Shown here in pieces: positions 1 to 7,489 of a DNA stretch of 30,192 nt. The DNA lies in the NCBI GenBank assembly GCA_045640265.1, contig JAZUES010000252.1, positions 1-30,192 on the forward strand. The letters run 5' to 3'. The notes under the pieces were generated by a model that did not search any database, had not been told where the DNA came from, and saw only the letters and a list, made by a program, of their open reading frames with translations. The position numbers and the translations under genes were made by a program. Source of the stretch: Solibacillus sp045640265 (GTDB lineage Bacteria; Bacillota; Bacilli; Bacillales_A; Planococcaceae). Every line of letters starts with the position of its first letter. Position 1 is the stretch's first letter.

Positions 1-1160
1 GAAATAGAAATCATTAAGCCACCAGCTGTAGATAACGCAGCCGCCATTGCACCTGCAGCCACTAGTCCAATAACAAATACACCTAGATTTGCGATTTCAG
101 GTGTAGCCATTACGACAATATCGTTAGCAATTTTAAGTTCAAGCCATTGAAGAATGCCATCACCATTCGTATCGGCGATCCCTAATTTTCCTGTATCAAT
201 CCATGACTGGGTCCATGCAGGTAATTCAGCAATTTTTTTACCAGCAACTTCCGTCATTAAAATAAAACGAGCAAAGGCTGCATAAGCTGGTGCACTAAAA
301 TATAAAAGTCCGATAAAAACTAATGCCCATGCACCTGACCAACGAGCCGCCTTCATAGTACCTACCGTATAAAAACGTACAATAACATGTGGAAGTCCAG
401 CTGTACCACACATTAATGTAAACATGAGCGCTAAAAATTGCCACTTAGTTCCATTTGTGAAGGGCACGAAATATTCAGAAATCCCCAGTTCTCGGTCGAG
501 TTCCCCCATTTTCGTTAAAATTTCACCATAGGAAATCCACGGTAAGGGATTACTAGTTAAATGTAAGGACATAAAAATAACAGGTACTAAATAAGCGATA
601 ATTAAAATAATGTATTGTGCAACTTGTGTCCAAGTAATACCTTTCATTCCACCGAATGCTGCATAAAATGCAATTAACACAACGCCGATAAGTGTTCCTA
701 TTTTAGCATCAATTTCAAAGAGACGTCCGATTACTACACCAGAACCTGATAGCTGTCCAATTGAATACGTGAAGCTTATAATAATTGTACATATAGCAGC
801 TATTATTAGAGCTGCCTTACTATTAAAACGGTCTCCGATAAATTCAGGTACAGTAAAGCGACCGAATTTACGGAGCTGAGGTGCAAGTAATATTGTTAAA
901 AATAAATAACCACCAGTCCATCCCATAATATAGGCTAATCCATCATAACCAAGTAACATGATAGTACCAGCCATTCCGATAAAGGATGCTGCACTCATCC
1001 AGTCTGCTCCGATTGCCATCCCATTAAAAATAGGAGGTATTCCACGACCAGCAACATAGAAATCAGATGTTTGCTTAGCCGTATTATATACAGCAATCCA
1101 AATATATAAAGCAAATGTACATAATATAATCACCAGTGATACTAGAAATTGACTATCCAT
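1..1160 (-). CDS. Sodium:solute symporter large subunit (acetate symporter-like), partial at C-terminus
   Basis: An open frame runs from the ATG at 1160 to the window edge (386 codons) with no stop, so the C-terminus is missing. It is rich in membrane helices and has the hallmarks of the sodium:solute symporter (SSS) family: an N-terminal helix, then SDFYVAGRGIPP, an ADWMSAASFIGMAG stretch, and GLPHVIVRFYT about two-thirds of the way along, as in ActP-like cation/acetate symporters. The start has GGAGGAGG six bases upstream. It lies 16 bp behind a DUF4212 small subunit, and this pairing marks the two-component VC_2705-type symporter subfamily. It should import a small carboxylate such as acetate with sodium across the cytoplasmic membrane. 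Family assignment is firm; substrate is inferred. Confidence 0.9.
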   Translation of the reverse strand, partial: MDSQFLVSLVIILCTFALYIWIAVYNTAKQTSDFYVAGRGIPPIFNGMAIGADWMSAASFIGMAGTIMLLGYDGLAYIMGWTGGYLFLTILLAPQLRKFGRFTVPEFIGDRFNSKAALIIAAICTIIISFTYSIGQLSGSGVVIGRLFEIDAKIGTLIGVVLIAFYAAFGGMKGITWTQVAQYIILIIAYLVPVIFMSLHLTSNPLPWISYGEILTKMGELDRELGISEYFVPFTNGTKWQFLALMFTLMCGTAGLPHVIVRFYTVGTMKAARWSGAWALVFIGLLYFSAPAYAAFARFILMTEVAGKKIAELPAWTQSWIDTGKLGIADTNGDGILQWLELKIANDIVVMATPEIANLGVFVIGLVAAGAMAAALSTAGGLMISI

Positions 1161-1176
1161 ATTCAGCCTCCTCCCA

Positions 1177-1479
1177 TTAGTGCTCTATCATATTTTTTGA
1201 ACCTATTTCTTTATTTCGTTCATCATCAATCCCATATTTTTTATCAATTTTGTCACCGACAATCGCATTTACAAACAGTAAAACAATGAAAGTAAATAAT
1301 GCTCCAATTGCCCCCATAAAATAGTGGAATGGGAATCCCAAAAACTGAAATTCAGTTAATGAGTCTGCAAGCGCTACCATAACATAAGACACAAGAAACC
1401 AAAGCGCAAAGTAAACAAGCATGTACCTATTTTTCTCACGGAAATAAGCATCAGCAACTTTTTTATCAATCTTCTTCAT
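1177..1479 (-). CDS. Sodium:solute symporter small subunit, DUF4212 family
   Basis: A 100-residue protein with two hydrophobic helices (about residues 20-42 and 50-75) between charged termini. Its N-terminal YFREKNRYMLVYFALWF stretch and its position directly before an SSS transporter are typical of the DUF4212 'sodium/substrate symporter small subunit' family. I chose the ATG at 1479 rather than the upstream GTG at 1488, because AAAGGTGG sits at the right distance from the ATG and overlaps the GTG. It probably forms a membrane complex with the large subunit encoded 16 bp downstream and is co-transcribed with it. Confidence 0.88.
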   Translation of the reverse strand: MKKIDKKVADAYFREKNRYMLVYFALWFLVSYVMVALADSLTEFQFLGFPFHYFMGAIGALFTFIVLLFVNAIVGDKIDKKYGIDDERNKEIGSKNMIEH

Positions 1480-1502
1480 ACGGACCACCTTTCTTCATAA
1501 AT

Positions 1503-1679
1503 CTATCTCAGATCAAAAATAAATTGAAACGTTTCTTTTAAAGGAAGCGGGACCAAAGCTACCTTGACTATCATTAAAATAATTAGTGCAACCACAGGAA
1601 AGGTGAGAGCAATGAAACGTTTTTTTATTAGCGCGTAGGCAAGACAGAAAATGGTGAATAAGATAATAAACAAAAGCAA
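1503..1679 (-). CDS. Small two-helix membrane protein, unrecognised
   Basis: A 58-codon frame starts at TTG 1679 with GGGGGTG five bases upstream and ends at TAG 1503, 23 bp before the DUF4212 gene. The product is almost entirely hydrophobic: a first helix (about residues 2-18), the basic turn KKR, a second helix (about 24-43), then PLPLKETFQFIFDLR. The strong ribosome binding site, tight spacing to the symporter genes and membrane-protein composition argue that it is real and is the first gene of the symporter operon. I do not recognise the family. It could be an accessory or regulatory peptide of the symporter. Confidence 0.5.
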   Translation of the reverse strand: MLLFIILFTIFCLAYALIKKRFIALTFPVVALIILMIVKVALVPLPLKETFQFIFDLR

Positions 1680-1742
1680 CCAAACACCCCCTATAATTTC
1701 AACGTTTTTCTAATGTATGTTGAAAATAATCAAGATAAAACG

Positions 1743-1769
1743 ACTATAAGTAAAAAAATTCCTAGTCAA
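1743..1769 (-). promoter_or_regulatory. Weak promoter candidate for the symporter operon
   Basis: On the minus strand TTGACT and TATAGT are separated by 15 bases, about 64 bp upstream of the small membrane ORF. Both hexamers are close to sigma-A consensus, but the spacer is two bases short. No better promoter was seen in this gap. Confidence 0.25.
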
Positions 1770-1837
1770 TTGATTCCGAGAAAATTAGAACGATTTCTAA
1801 ATTAGACAAGCACATATATCTAACAATTTAAAATTAA

Positions 1838-1875
1838 AACCACCTAAAACGATGACAAATCCGTTTTAGGTGGTT
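1838..1875 (-). terminator. Intrinsic terminator after the SIMPL gene and leftmost att-like repeat
   Basis: A 14-bp perfect stem (1838-1851 with 1862-1875) and a 10-base loop is followed on the minus strand by TTTTAATTTT. It lies 5 bp beyond the leftmost att-like repeat. The remaining bases of 1680-2014 hold no other gene that I can support. Confidence 0.8.
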
Positions 1876-1880
1876 CTTTT

Positions 1881-1910
1881 AAAAACCGCGCTTACTTACT
1901 GACCTTCTCC
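1881..1910 (-). repeat. att-like repeat copy 5 (diverged)
   Basis: The first 18 plus-strand bases (AAAAACCGCGCTTACTTA) are identical to the copy at the 3' end of rlmH. The remainder ends in CTTCTCC, as in the other copies, but the middle has changed. It is read as the left boundary of the accessory array. Because it has diverged, this is the least certain of the five copies. Confidence 0.55.
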
Positions 1911-1931
1911 GTATCCTTGGTGGTCTGGCAT

Positions 1932-1964
1932 CCGGGAAGTAGTAATAATTACTATAAATTCCGG
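1932..1964. repeat. Imperfect inverted repeat beyond the leftmost att-like copy
   Basis: CCGGGAA and TTCCGG enclose the perfect palindrome TAGTAAT-A-ATTACTA. It lies in the 3' untranslated region of the SIMPL gene, just inside the array boundary. It has no U-tract, so it is not an obvious terminator. Function unknown. Confidence 0.4.
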
Positions 1965-2014
1965 GGAACAATCCAAGTCACTATATAGAGGGGGTTTTAG
2001 TTGAACATGCACCA

Positions 2015-2668
2015 TTAAAATCGAAATTTAACTCGAACAGTTGCAGTAATAGGCACTCTCCCCTGCTCAATAGGTGTCACAAATTCTTGATTACTCAATT
2101 GAATCGACTTATAAGGAACTGGTGTAAGGTTCTGGCTCTCTTCAACAATTTCGATGGGTATAGACTGTAAAGGTACCTGCATCGTTTCAGCCATGGATTT
2201 GGCCTTCGCAATTGCATTGAGCAATGCTAATTTAAGGGCCGTTTGATAATAGGTATCCGAATCTTTTATTTTAAACTGAACAGCTGAAACATAATTCGCA
2301 CCATTTTGTATAGCCGTATCAATAACTGTACCCGCTTGACTAATATCCGTGATTTTAACGGTTATCGCATTTTGCACCTCGTAACCCCTAAAAATTTGTT
2401 TTCCATCAATATAATCGTAGTTTGGAGAAATTGTATAAGCTGCTGTTTGGATCCCCTCTCTTGGAATATTTAATGCCACGAGCGATCCGATGACGCGATT
2501 CATGATGAAGGCATTTTCTTTCTGAGCTTGACTGACATCTTTTCCTTCTGTACGAACTTCTATCTGGATTTGAATATAATCGGGCTGTGCATCAATTTTT
2601 CCATTCCCTGTCACGGTTATTTCACGTGAAACAGAGTGTGGTTGAACCCAAACTTGTGGTTGATACAA
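2015..2668 (-). CDS. SIMPL domain (DUF541) protein
   Basis: A 217-residue protein whose core matches the SIMPL/DUF541 (BP26/OMP28-like) family. ITVTGNGKIDAQPDYIQIQI near residues 17-36 is the family's opening strand, followed by the QTAAYTISPNYDY and YEVQNAITVKITD segments and the closing PITATVRVKFRF. Members form ring-like oligomers, but their function is poorly known. I see no signal peptide, so it may be cytosolic or exported by another route. The TTG start at 2668 is supported by AAAGGCGG six bases upstream. It sits alone between att-like copies 4 and 5, with a terminator downstream at 1838-1875. It is probably cargo of the outermost cassette, though an old core gene caught between att copies is possible. 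Confidence 0.85.
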   Translation of the reverse strand: MYQPQVWVQPHSVSREITVTGNGKIDAQPDYIQIQIEVRTEGKDVSQAQKENAFIMNRVIGSLVALNIPREGIQTAAYTISPNYDYIDGKQIFRGYEVQNAITVKITDISQAGTVIDTAIQNGANYVSAVQFKIKDSDTYYQTALKLALLNAIAKAKSMAETMQVPLQSIPIEIVEESQNLTPVPYKSIQLSNQEFVTPIEQGRVPITATVRVKFRF

Positions 2669-2756
2669 TGGATTCCGCCTTTCGTGTAATTGTTTTCAAT
2701 ATACTATGCTCTTTATCTAAATGGGGTATCTAGTTTTAGTTTTACAGCCTCGTTAC

Positions 2757-2885
2757 ACAAACTAAATATAAATTTAATGACGCTCCTACTTCTTTCGCAA
2801 CTAGTTTTAAAAAGTCTATCATCAATTTCTTTAAAAATAAGGCGACATAAGTTTTTAATTTGCCACAAGGAAACTTTGATGAAAT
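2757..2885 (-). pseudogene. Decayed fic gene fragment
   Basis: Two blocks match the intact fic gene at 3842-4570. Block 2757-2818 matches its 3' end; the frame still reads LVAKEVGASLNLYL against LVAKEVAASLDLYL. Block 2821-2866 matches fic around 4245-4290 at 41 of 46 bases by my hand alignment, covering the WQIKNLHRLVLK region. The roughly 333 bases between them, including the catalytic HPFIDGNGR motif, are deleted, and the frame is shifted before block 2. No function is expected. The rest of 2669-3020 has no recognisable gene. Confidence 0.75.
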
Positions 2886-3020
2886 TAACGAATTATATAG
2901 TATGGCAGTTAACAAGAGTTTCATAGCCAGATAAAATTTTTAAATTCAATAATGAAAGTAATGTTGCTTCCTGCATCATTTATTATCAAAGCCAAATCAT
3001 CTAAAATCGGAGGATATAAA

Positions 3021-3398
3021 ATGGAAACAATACAATCTGTATTAGACAATTACTTTGCTAGTTGGAATGAGGGGTTTATTAGTAAGGATGGGGACGCAAT
3101 TAAACAATTTATGTCATCAAAATTCATTGGATATTGGGCACATTCTAATATTGATGAGCCTGAGGTTTATGGCTATGACTATGATATTAACGGTGTTTTG
3201 AAGCAGACAGACGATACAACAAAAAGCTTTGAAATTTCTTCTATTACAAGTCGAAAAAACGGATTAGAGTATTTAATTTCAGGAAAAGAAATGAACTTAA
3301 TAAACGGTACCCCTTATTGCGCACAATGTATGTTCATCTGGCGAAAAGAACAGCAATCTTGGAAATTGTTACGAGAATATATTGAATTAGAAAGATGA
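3021..3398 (+). CDS. SnoaL/DUF4440-like (NTF2-fold) protein
   Basis: A 125-residue protein with the pattern of small NTF2-fold proteins (SnoaL/DUF4440 type): an opening helix IQSVLDNYFASWNEG, a catalytic-pocket helix DAIKQFMSSKFIGYWAH, and strands ending in FIWRKEQQSWKLLREYIELER. Such proteins bind small ligands or act as isomerases or regulators, and nothing here identifies the substrate. The ATG at 3021 is preferred because GGAGG lies seven bases upstream; an in-frame ATG at 2952 has no such site. It is transcribed towards rlmH, against its neighbours, in the outermost cassette of the array. Confidence 0.75.
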   Translation: METIQSVLDNYFASWNEGFISKDGDAIKQFMSSKFIGYWAHSNIDEPEVYGYDYDINGVLKQTDDTTKSFEISSITSRKNGLEYLISGKEMNLINGTPYCAQCMFIWRKEQQSWKLLREYIELER

Positions 3399-3436
3399 TT
3401 AACACGGTTATTTATAAAACTGTATATTAGTACATT

Positions 3437-3481
3437 AAAAAAAGCCAACCTCTAAAACTGCTCCTACTTGTTAGAGTTGAC
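3437..3481 (-). terminator. Intrinsic terminator after the chimeric ORF
   Basis: GTCAACTCTAA (3481-3471) pairs with TTAGAGGTTGGC (3455-3444) with one bulged base. Seven U residues follow on the minus strand (3443-3437). It starts three bases after the stop of the small minus-strand ORF. Confidence 0.7.
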
Positions 3482-3483
3482 TA

Positions 3484-3735
3484 TCAGTTTACTAAAGGCA
3501 GGCTTATGCATCCTTGCAATAAATGAAGACCTACTATTTCAAAACCGTACTTACTTATGATACGGTTCTCATTATCTACACTGTATTTCTCAACATGAAT
3601 AGATACTACTCCTTCAACAGAATAACCTCCATCAAAATCTGTTTCTGTTGGGAATCCTAATATATTTTTAAGTTCAAATTCAATCAATTTTGAACTTGAA
3701 CCAAGTTTAAACTTTTTAATTTTATATCGCTCCAA
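3484..3735 (-). pseudogene. Chimeric small ORF with an att-like site read in frame
   Basis: An 83-codon frame begins at TTG 3735 with only a weak GAG-type ribosome binding site and ends next to a terminator. Its first two thirds (about residues 1-56, with FELKNILGFPTETDFDGGYS) look like a genuine protein beginning. The style resembles small immunity proteins of the WapI/YxiJ kind, but I am not certain of that. At about residue 56 the coding sequence runs straight into att-like copy 4, which encodes NRIISKYGF. The remaining 19 residues therefore probably come from unrelated DNA. I infer a gene cut short by site-specific recombination at its internal att sequence. It may still be translated. 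Confidence 0.45.
3540..3571 (-). repeat. att-like repeat copy 4
   Basis: Matches the rlmH 3'-end copy at 28 of 32 positions, including an uninterrupted 19-base run (CTTACTTATGATACGGTTC). It lies inside the small minus-strand ORF and is read there in a different frame from rlmH. Confidence 0.75.
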
Positions 3736-3755
3736 TTTTATCTCATTCTATAATA

Positions 3756-3786
3756 AAGCCTGTTCAGCTTATGAGTGAACAGGCTT
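3756..3786. terminator. Intrinsic terminator (bidirectional) after fic
   Basis: An 11-bp perfect stem, AAGCCTGTTCA (3756-3766) with TGAACAGGCTT (3776-3786), and a 9-base loop. There are seven T residues on the plus side and TTTATTATA on the minus side. It directly abuts att-like copy 3 and would stop fic transcription. Confidence 0.85.
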
Positions 3787-3788
3787 TT

Positions 3789-3820
3789 TTTAACCGCACT
3801 TATTTATGATAAGGTTCTCC
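3789..3820 (-). repeat. att-like repeat copy 3
   Basis: Matches the rlmH 3'-end copy at 26 of 32 positions, with CCGCACTTATTTATGAT and GGTTCTCC intact. On the fic side a reverse arm TGCGGTT (3835-3841) pairs with AACCGCA (3792-3798). This gives the direct-plus-inverted repeat layout known from SCC ends. The fic stop codon lies at the edge of this arm. Confidence 0.75.
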
Positions 3821-3841
3821 GTAATGTGGCTAAATGCGGTT

Positions 3842-4570
3842 TTAAATAGCACTTAAATACAAATCTAACGAAGCCGCAACCTCTTTAGCGACAAGCTCTA
3901 CAAATTCTTCATAATCCTCGGTTGTATGTGCTTTATCCAGTGCATTGTAGTATGCTAAACGATTTTCTACACGAATAATAATTGGTGGATACCCCGATTT
4001 CATTAGTTCTAAATTTAATAAAAGTCGAGATGTACGCCCATTACCATCAATGAATGGATGAATACCTACAAATATTGCATGAAGCATTGCCCCACGTACA
4101 ATTGGGTGCAAATTTTGAGCTTTCCCATCATACCATTTCATTAATCTATCCATTAGCTCTTGAATTTTATACGGCGGTGGTGGCGTATGAACAGCACCTG
4201 AAATAAATACTTGCTGGTCTCGGTACACACCTGCATAGTCATCATCAATTCCTTTTAAAACAAGGCGATGTAAGTTTTTAATTTGCCACTCTGAAAATGG
4301 CTCTTCCTTATGCACCACATCTTCAACATAGCTAATCGCATCTCGGTGATTGATGACTTCTAGGTGTTCTCGCATTGTCTTTCCACCTATTGTAATCCCC
4401 TCAAGCACAACCTTGGTTTCGTTAATTGTTAATGTGTTACCTTCGATTGCGTTGGAATTATATGTCCATTCCAAAAATAACTTTTCTCTTAGGCTTTGGA
4501 CTGTATATTTAGGTAACGGTCTTTTCGAATCTAACCGTTGCTTTTTTAAATCAATTTGTTCGAACATCAT
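3842..4570 (-). CDS. Fic family protein, class II autoinhibited
   Basis: A 242-residue Fic-fold enzyme. The catalytic motif HPFIDGNGRTSR (residues 171-182) is complete: His171, the acidic residue Asp175, and the GNGR anion-binding loop. Known family chemistry is transfer of AMP from ATP to a target protein hydroxyl; some members use other nucleotides or remove AMP. The N-terminal SNAIEG (residues 39-44) fits the [S/T]xxxE[G/N] inhibitory helix, so it should be self-inhibited and may have no separate antitoxin. AGGAG supports ATG 4570, or the next codon 4567. It lies 85 bp after the primase-helicase gene in the same direction and is the last gene of its cassette, next to att-like copy 3. The target is unknown. 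Confidence 0.92.
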   Translation of the reverse strand: MMFEQIDLKKQRLDSKRPLPKYTVQSLREKLFLEWTYNSNAIEGNTLTINETKVVLEGITIGGKTMREHLEVINHRDAISYVEDVVHKEEPFSEWQIKNLHRLVLKGIDDDYAGVYRDQQVFISGAVHTPPPPYKIQELMDRLMKWYDGKAQNLHPIVRGAMLHAIFVGIHPFIDGNGRTSRLLLNLELMKSGYPPIIIRVENRLAYYNALDKAHTTEDYEEFVELVAKEVAASLDLYLSAI

Positions 4571-4655
4571 TTCATCTCCTTTATAGATGAAGGTTTATTA
4601 CTTATCATATTATATGTTAATTTTATCTTGTCTATAGAACGTTTGTAATTTAGAG

Positions 4656-7031
4656 TTAAAATAATTTTATTTGCTCTGTACTTGATAAGTTACTATTTTT
4701 TTCACCAACCATTTTATACCCCATCGACTGATATGCCTTTAATCTCTTATCGAACATCTTTTGAAGCATAGGTACTTTTTGATCAATGTAATCATACACT
4801 TTCACTACTGATTTATTATCATGTGCTCGATGTAATCTTCCAACATACTGCTGCAACGTTCCTTTCCATGATAATGGCATTACTAAAAATAATGTATCTA
4901 ATCTGGCGTTATCAAAACCCTCGCCTATATATTTTCCTGTTGCAATAATAAGCCGTTCCTCATTCATATTTAAATGTTGCAGTACATTTAACTTCTCTAG
5001 TTGTTCCTTAGATTTCATACCGCCAGTTAGTACGATAATATTTTTTACAAAGTTCTTAAACATCTCTTCTAAAATTTTTACATGCTCCAATCTTTCAGTC
5101 AAAATCAACGGTGCCGCTCCCTCATTTAAAGCTTTTAAAACATCATCAAAAATCAAATGATTTCTTGCAGAATCATGCACTATTTCTTTATAAATCTCTT
5201 GGATTTGTTTCGTATCATTTGGCATGGAACATTTAAAATTCGTATAACGAGGATGTAAAATATGTTCAAATGAATGTACCTTTGCATTTGACTTAGCTGT
5301 AACCTTATAACGAATTGGACCTAATTGCATCATCATAATTGGATGTAAACCGTCTTTTCTCATTGGTGTGGCGGTTAGACCACAAACATATTTAGCTTCT
5401 ACTTTTTTCACTACTTTCTCAAAGCTTACTGCCGAAATATGATGACATTCATCTACGATAACCTGACCATACTTTGTTAGGTCATCTTTTATTTCCCCGC
5501 GATAATTTAAACTTTGAATGGTAACTATATCAATATTAAATGTCTGCTTATTTTTCCCTCCACCAATTTGTCCTATCAATGTTCCTTTATCTAAAAAAGT
5601 ATTAAGACGTTCTTTCCACTGCTCAATTAACTGCTTTCGGTGAACAATAATTAACGTATTTACTTTTCTTTGCGATATCAGGGCTGCAGCTATAACTGTT
5701 TTACCAAAACCGGTAGCAGCCGATAAAATCCCGATTGGATAATCTAAAAGCTTTTCTACTGCTATTTGTTGCTCTGATGTTAAAACCCCTGTAAAATTAG
5801 CTGGTATTATTTTGCCTACTTGTCTTTGGTCATCAAATAAAGGCTCAATGCCTTTATCTTCTATTACCCTTATTAACGCTTCCTTACATCCACGAGGGAT
5901 AATAATAAAGTCCGCTGTTTCTTCGTGACAATTTATATTTCTAGGGATTCCATGTGTACTTAAACGTTTAGCCTGTGCTTTGAAAAATTCTGGATTCTTC
6001 AATGAAGATAATTTTAAAAGCTCATGCATTAGGTGCGAAGGAATTTCATTTTTATTTAAATGGAGTCCATTTTTTTCTATTATCTTCAGAGTTAATGGAA
6101 GCTTTTCTACAGGATTATTTTTCGTGCTTTCTAGTTGTATGATCTGCTTCTGCTGAGAAGCTAATCGTACTATTTTTTTCACATTATTTAAATCTAACTT
6201 ACGAACTTCCTGTAAGTAACCCCATTGATCTTCGTACGGATTAAAATATTCATCTATAAATACACTATTTCCTTGCATACGGGGTTCTCGTTGTAAAGGA
6301 AGTGCAATCAAATTTCCGAAGCCCCCCTTTGGTAAAGTATCCTGATTTGGAAATAGTCGATCATAAGAATCCATTCCAATTTCATATCGATTAGATAACG
6401 TTTCTGATAACAAAAAATTTCCTAATTGACGAGCTATTTTTGCCGAAACCGGTTCACTAAAAAAAATCCACACATGCCCCCCATTGCCAGACCTCGAACG
6501 CTCGATACTAACAGGGATATTCATCCTTTGACACGTTTTTACGAATGCTTTTATATCTTTTTGCCAATCTCTCTTATCAAAATCTACTGCTAAAAACCAG
6601 CATGTCTCATCTTTTAACAAAGGGTATAGACCAATAGTGACCTCACCTGCAAGATGTCGATAAATAACTTCATCCGTAAGAGGCAGGAGCTGTCTAACCT
6701 GACATTGCGAACATTTTATATTTGGTTTTTGGCACAACGGTGGCTGCCACTCCAATGCACAGGCAGGTGTATAGCCCGATTTGAGATTTTTGGATTGCCA
6801 CCGAATAGCATAGACATCATCTCTTCCTCGAAATAAACTTTTGAAAATCTGCACTCTTTTTCTAAGAATTGTTTCTTTTGTTTGTTCACTTATATTAATT
6901 GGCTTAACCGGTACTAATGTTTCATTTGCTTTAAACGCTTGCTGTTTAAGTAGTTGCTTTAAATATGAATTTTCTTGTTGTAACCTTGTGATTTCTAACA
7001 AAGCTTGATGAAGTTGCTGCTCTATATTCAT
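4656..7031 (-). CDS. TOTE-type primase / superfamily II helicase fusion protein
   Basis: A 791-residue multidomain protein. Residues 1-28 look like a short coiled coil. About 60-280 form an archaeo-eukaryotic primase-like domain of the kind described in TOTE conflict systems, with a Cys cluster (C91, C100, C107, C110), the metal-binding pair in AVDFDKRDW (D150, D152) and SGNGGH (H186). About 420-760 form an XPB/Rad25-like superfamily II helicase: GFGKT Walker A (441-445), DECHH (527), LTATP (552), and QQYVGRLHRAHD with the arginine fingers (727-738). AAAGGTG precedes the ATG at 7031. The combination suggests a protein that primes and unwinds invading or damaged nucleic acid; its role is inferred. 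It forms an apparent unit with the fic gene downstream, inside one att-flanked cassette. Confidence 0.85.
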   Translation of the reverse strand: MNIEQQLHQALLEITRLQQENSYLKQLLKQQAFKANETLVPVKPINISEQTKETILRKRVQIFKSLFRGRDDVYAIRWQSKNLKSGYTPACALEWQPPLCQKPNIKCSQCQVRQLLPLTDEVIYRHLAGEVTIGLYPLLKDETCWFLAVDFDKRDWQKDIKAFVKTCQRMNIPVSIERSRSGNGGHVWIFFSEPVSAKIARQLGNFLLSETLSNRYEIGMDSYDRLFPNQDTLPKGGFGNLIALPLQREPRMQGNSVFIDEYFNPYEDQWGYLQEVRKLDLNNVKKIVRLASQQKQIIQLESTKNNPVEKLPLTLKIIEKNGLHLNKNEIPSHLMHELLKLSSLKNPEFFKAQAKRLSTHGIPRNINCHEETADFIIIPRGCKEALIRVIEDKGIEPLFDDQRQVGKIIPANFTGVLTSEQQIAVEKLLDYPIGILSAATGFGKTVIAAALISQRKVNTLIIVHRKQLIEQWKERLNTFLDKGTLIGQIGGGKNKQTFNIDIVTIQSLNYRGEIKDDLTKYGQVIVDECHHISAVSFEKVVKKVEAKYVCGLTATPMRKDGLHPIMMMQLGPIRYKVTAKSNAKVHSFEHILHPRYTNFKCSMPNDTKQIQEIYKEIVHDSARNHLIFDDVLKALNEGAAPLILTERLEHVKILEEMFKNFVKNIIVLTGGMKSKEQLEKLNVLQHLNMNEERLIIATGKYIGEGFDNARLDTLFLVMPLSWKGTLQQYVGRLHRAHDNKSVVKVYDYIDQKVPMLQKMFDKRLKAYQSMGYKMVGEKNSNLSSTEQIKLF

Positions 7032-7164
7032 CGCCTTACACCTTTCTGAAATTTGTATTCCGATTTATCTAATCTTCACCTTAATTTACCATATATATAC
7101 AATTAATAGCGGCATACACTTTAGGAGATTGGATGCGTTCGATTTCCTTTTTGTTTATAAAAAA

Positions 7165-7191
7165 ACAGCCTAACTTAGTATGTTAGACTGT
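7165..7191 (-). terminator. Intrinsic terminator beside att-like copy 2
   Basis: A 10-bp stem (7165-7174 with 7182-7191, one G-U pair) and 7-base loop, with seven U residues on the minus strand. No minus-strand gene lies immediately upstream of it now. It would have followed rlmH 14 bp beyond copy 2 before the sigma-factor cassette was inserted. In the rest of 7032-7533 I see only att copy 2, a short inverted repeat and the signals of the sigma gene. Confidence 0.8.
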
Positions 7192-7207
7192 CTAAACTCT
7201 CTTTATA

Positions 7208-7239
7208 AAAAACCGCACTTACTTGTGATACGGTTCACC
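7208..7239 (-). repeat. att-like repeat copy 2
   Basis: Matches the rlmH 3'-end copy at 29 of 32 positions. Read on the minus strand it still encodes GEPYHK followed by a stop, exactly as the end of rlmH. An imperfect reverse arm (TGCGTTTT, 7254-7261) faces AACCGCA (7211-7217). It separates the primase-helicase/fic cassette from the sigma-factor cassette. Confidence 0.85.
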
Positions 7240-7489
7240 GTACTATCTCTAGATGCGTTTTTTATTTATCCTTTCACACGCATAAAAATCATTTCAAGAA
7301 AAACACCTTATTTCCTCCACTATTTATTATCAAAATTCATGCAAACTGCCTCTGCTCTAATTATTCCAATAGCTAGTAAACCACACATTATAAAGGAATT
7401 TTTCATCATAACAAGAACAAATACAGTAATTAATTTTTTATTAGAATTTATTCTTTGCGAAAACTATCTGCTTCTTATCGTTATATAAG

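Noticed and set aside
1522..1536. GAAACGTTTC palindrome, reminiscent of a CcpA cre site near the symporter genes
   Set aside because: The outer bases do not fit the cre consensus, and it lies at the end of a coding frame rather than near a promoter. A similar sequence near 1614 also fails.
2952..3020. Longer N-terminus of the NTF2-like protein
   Set aside because: The upstream ATG lacks a ribosome binding site, and the extra residues are not like the family.
7332..7460. A roughly 40-codon minus-strand frame with a hydrophobic stretch (ending EAVCMNFDNK)
   Set aside because: No ribosome binding site at any of its possible starts and no recognisable family; treated as non-coding.
7180..7488. 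A 102-codon plus-strand open frame before the sigma gene
   Set aside because: It runs through the terminator and att copy 2, has no ribosome binding site and an unlikely composition.
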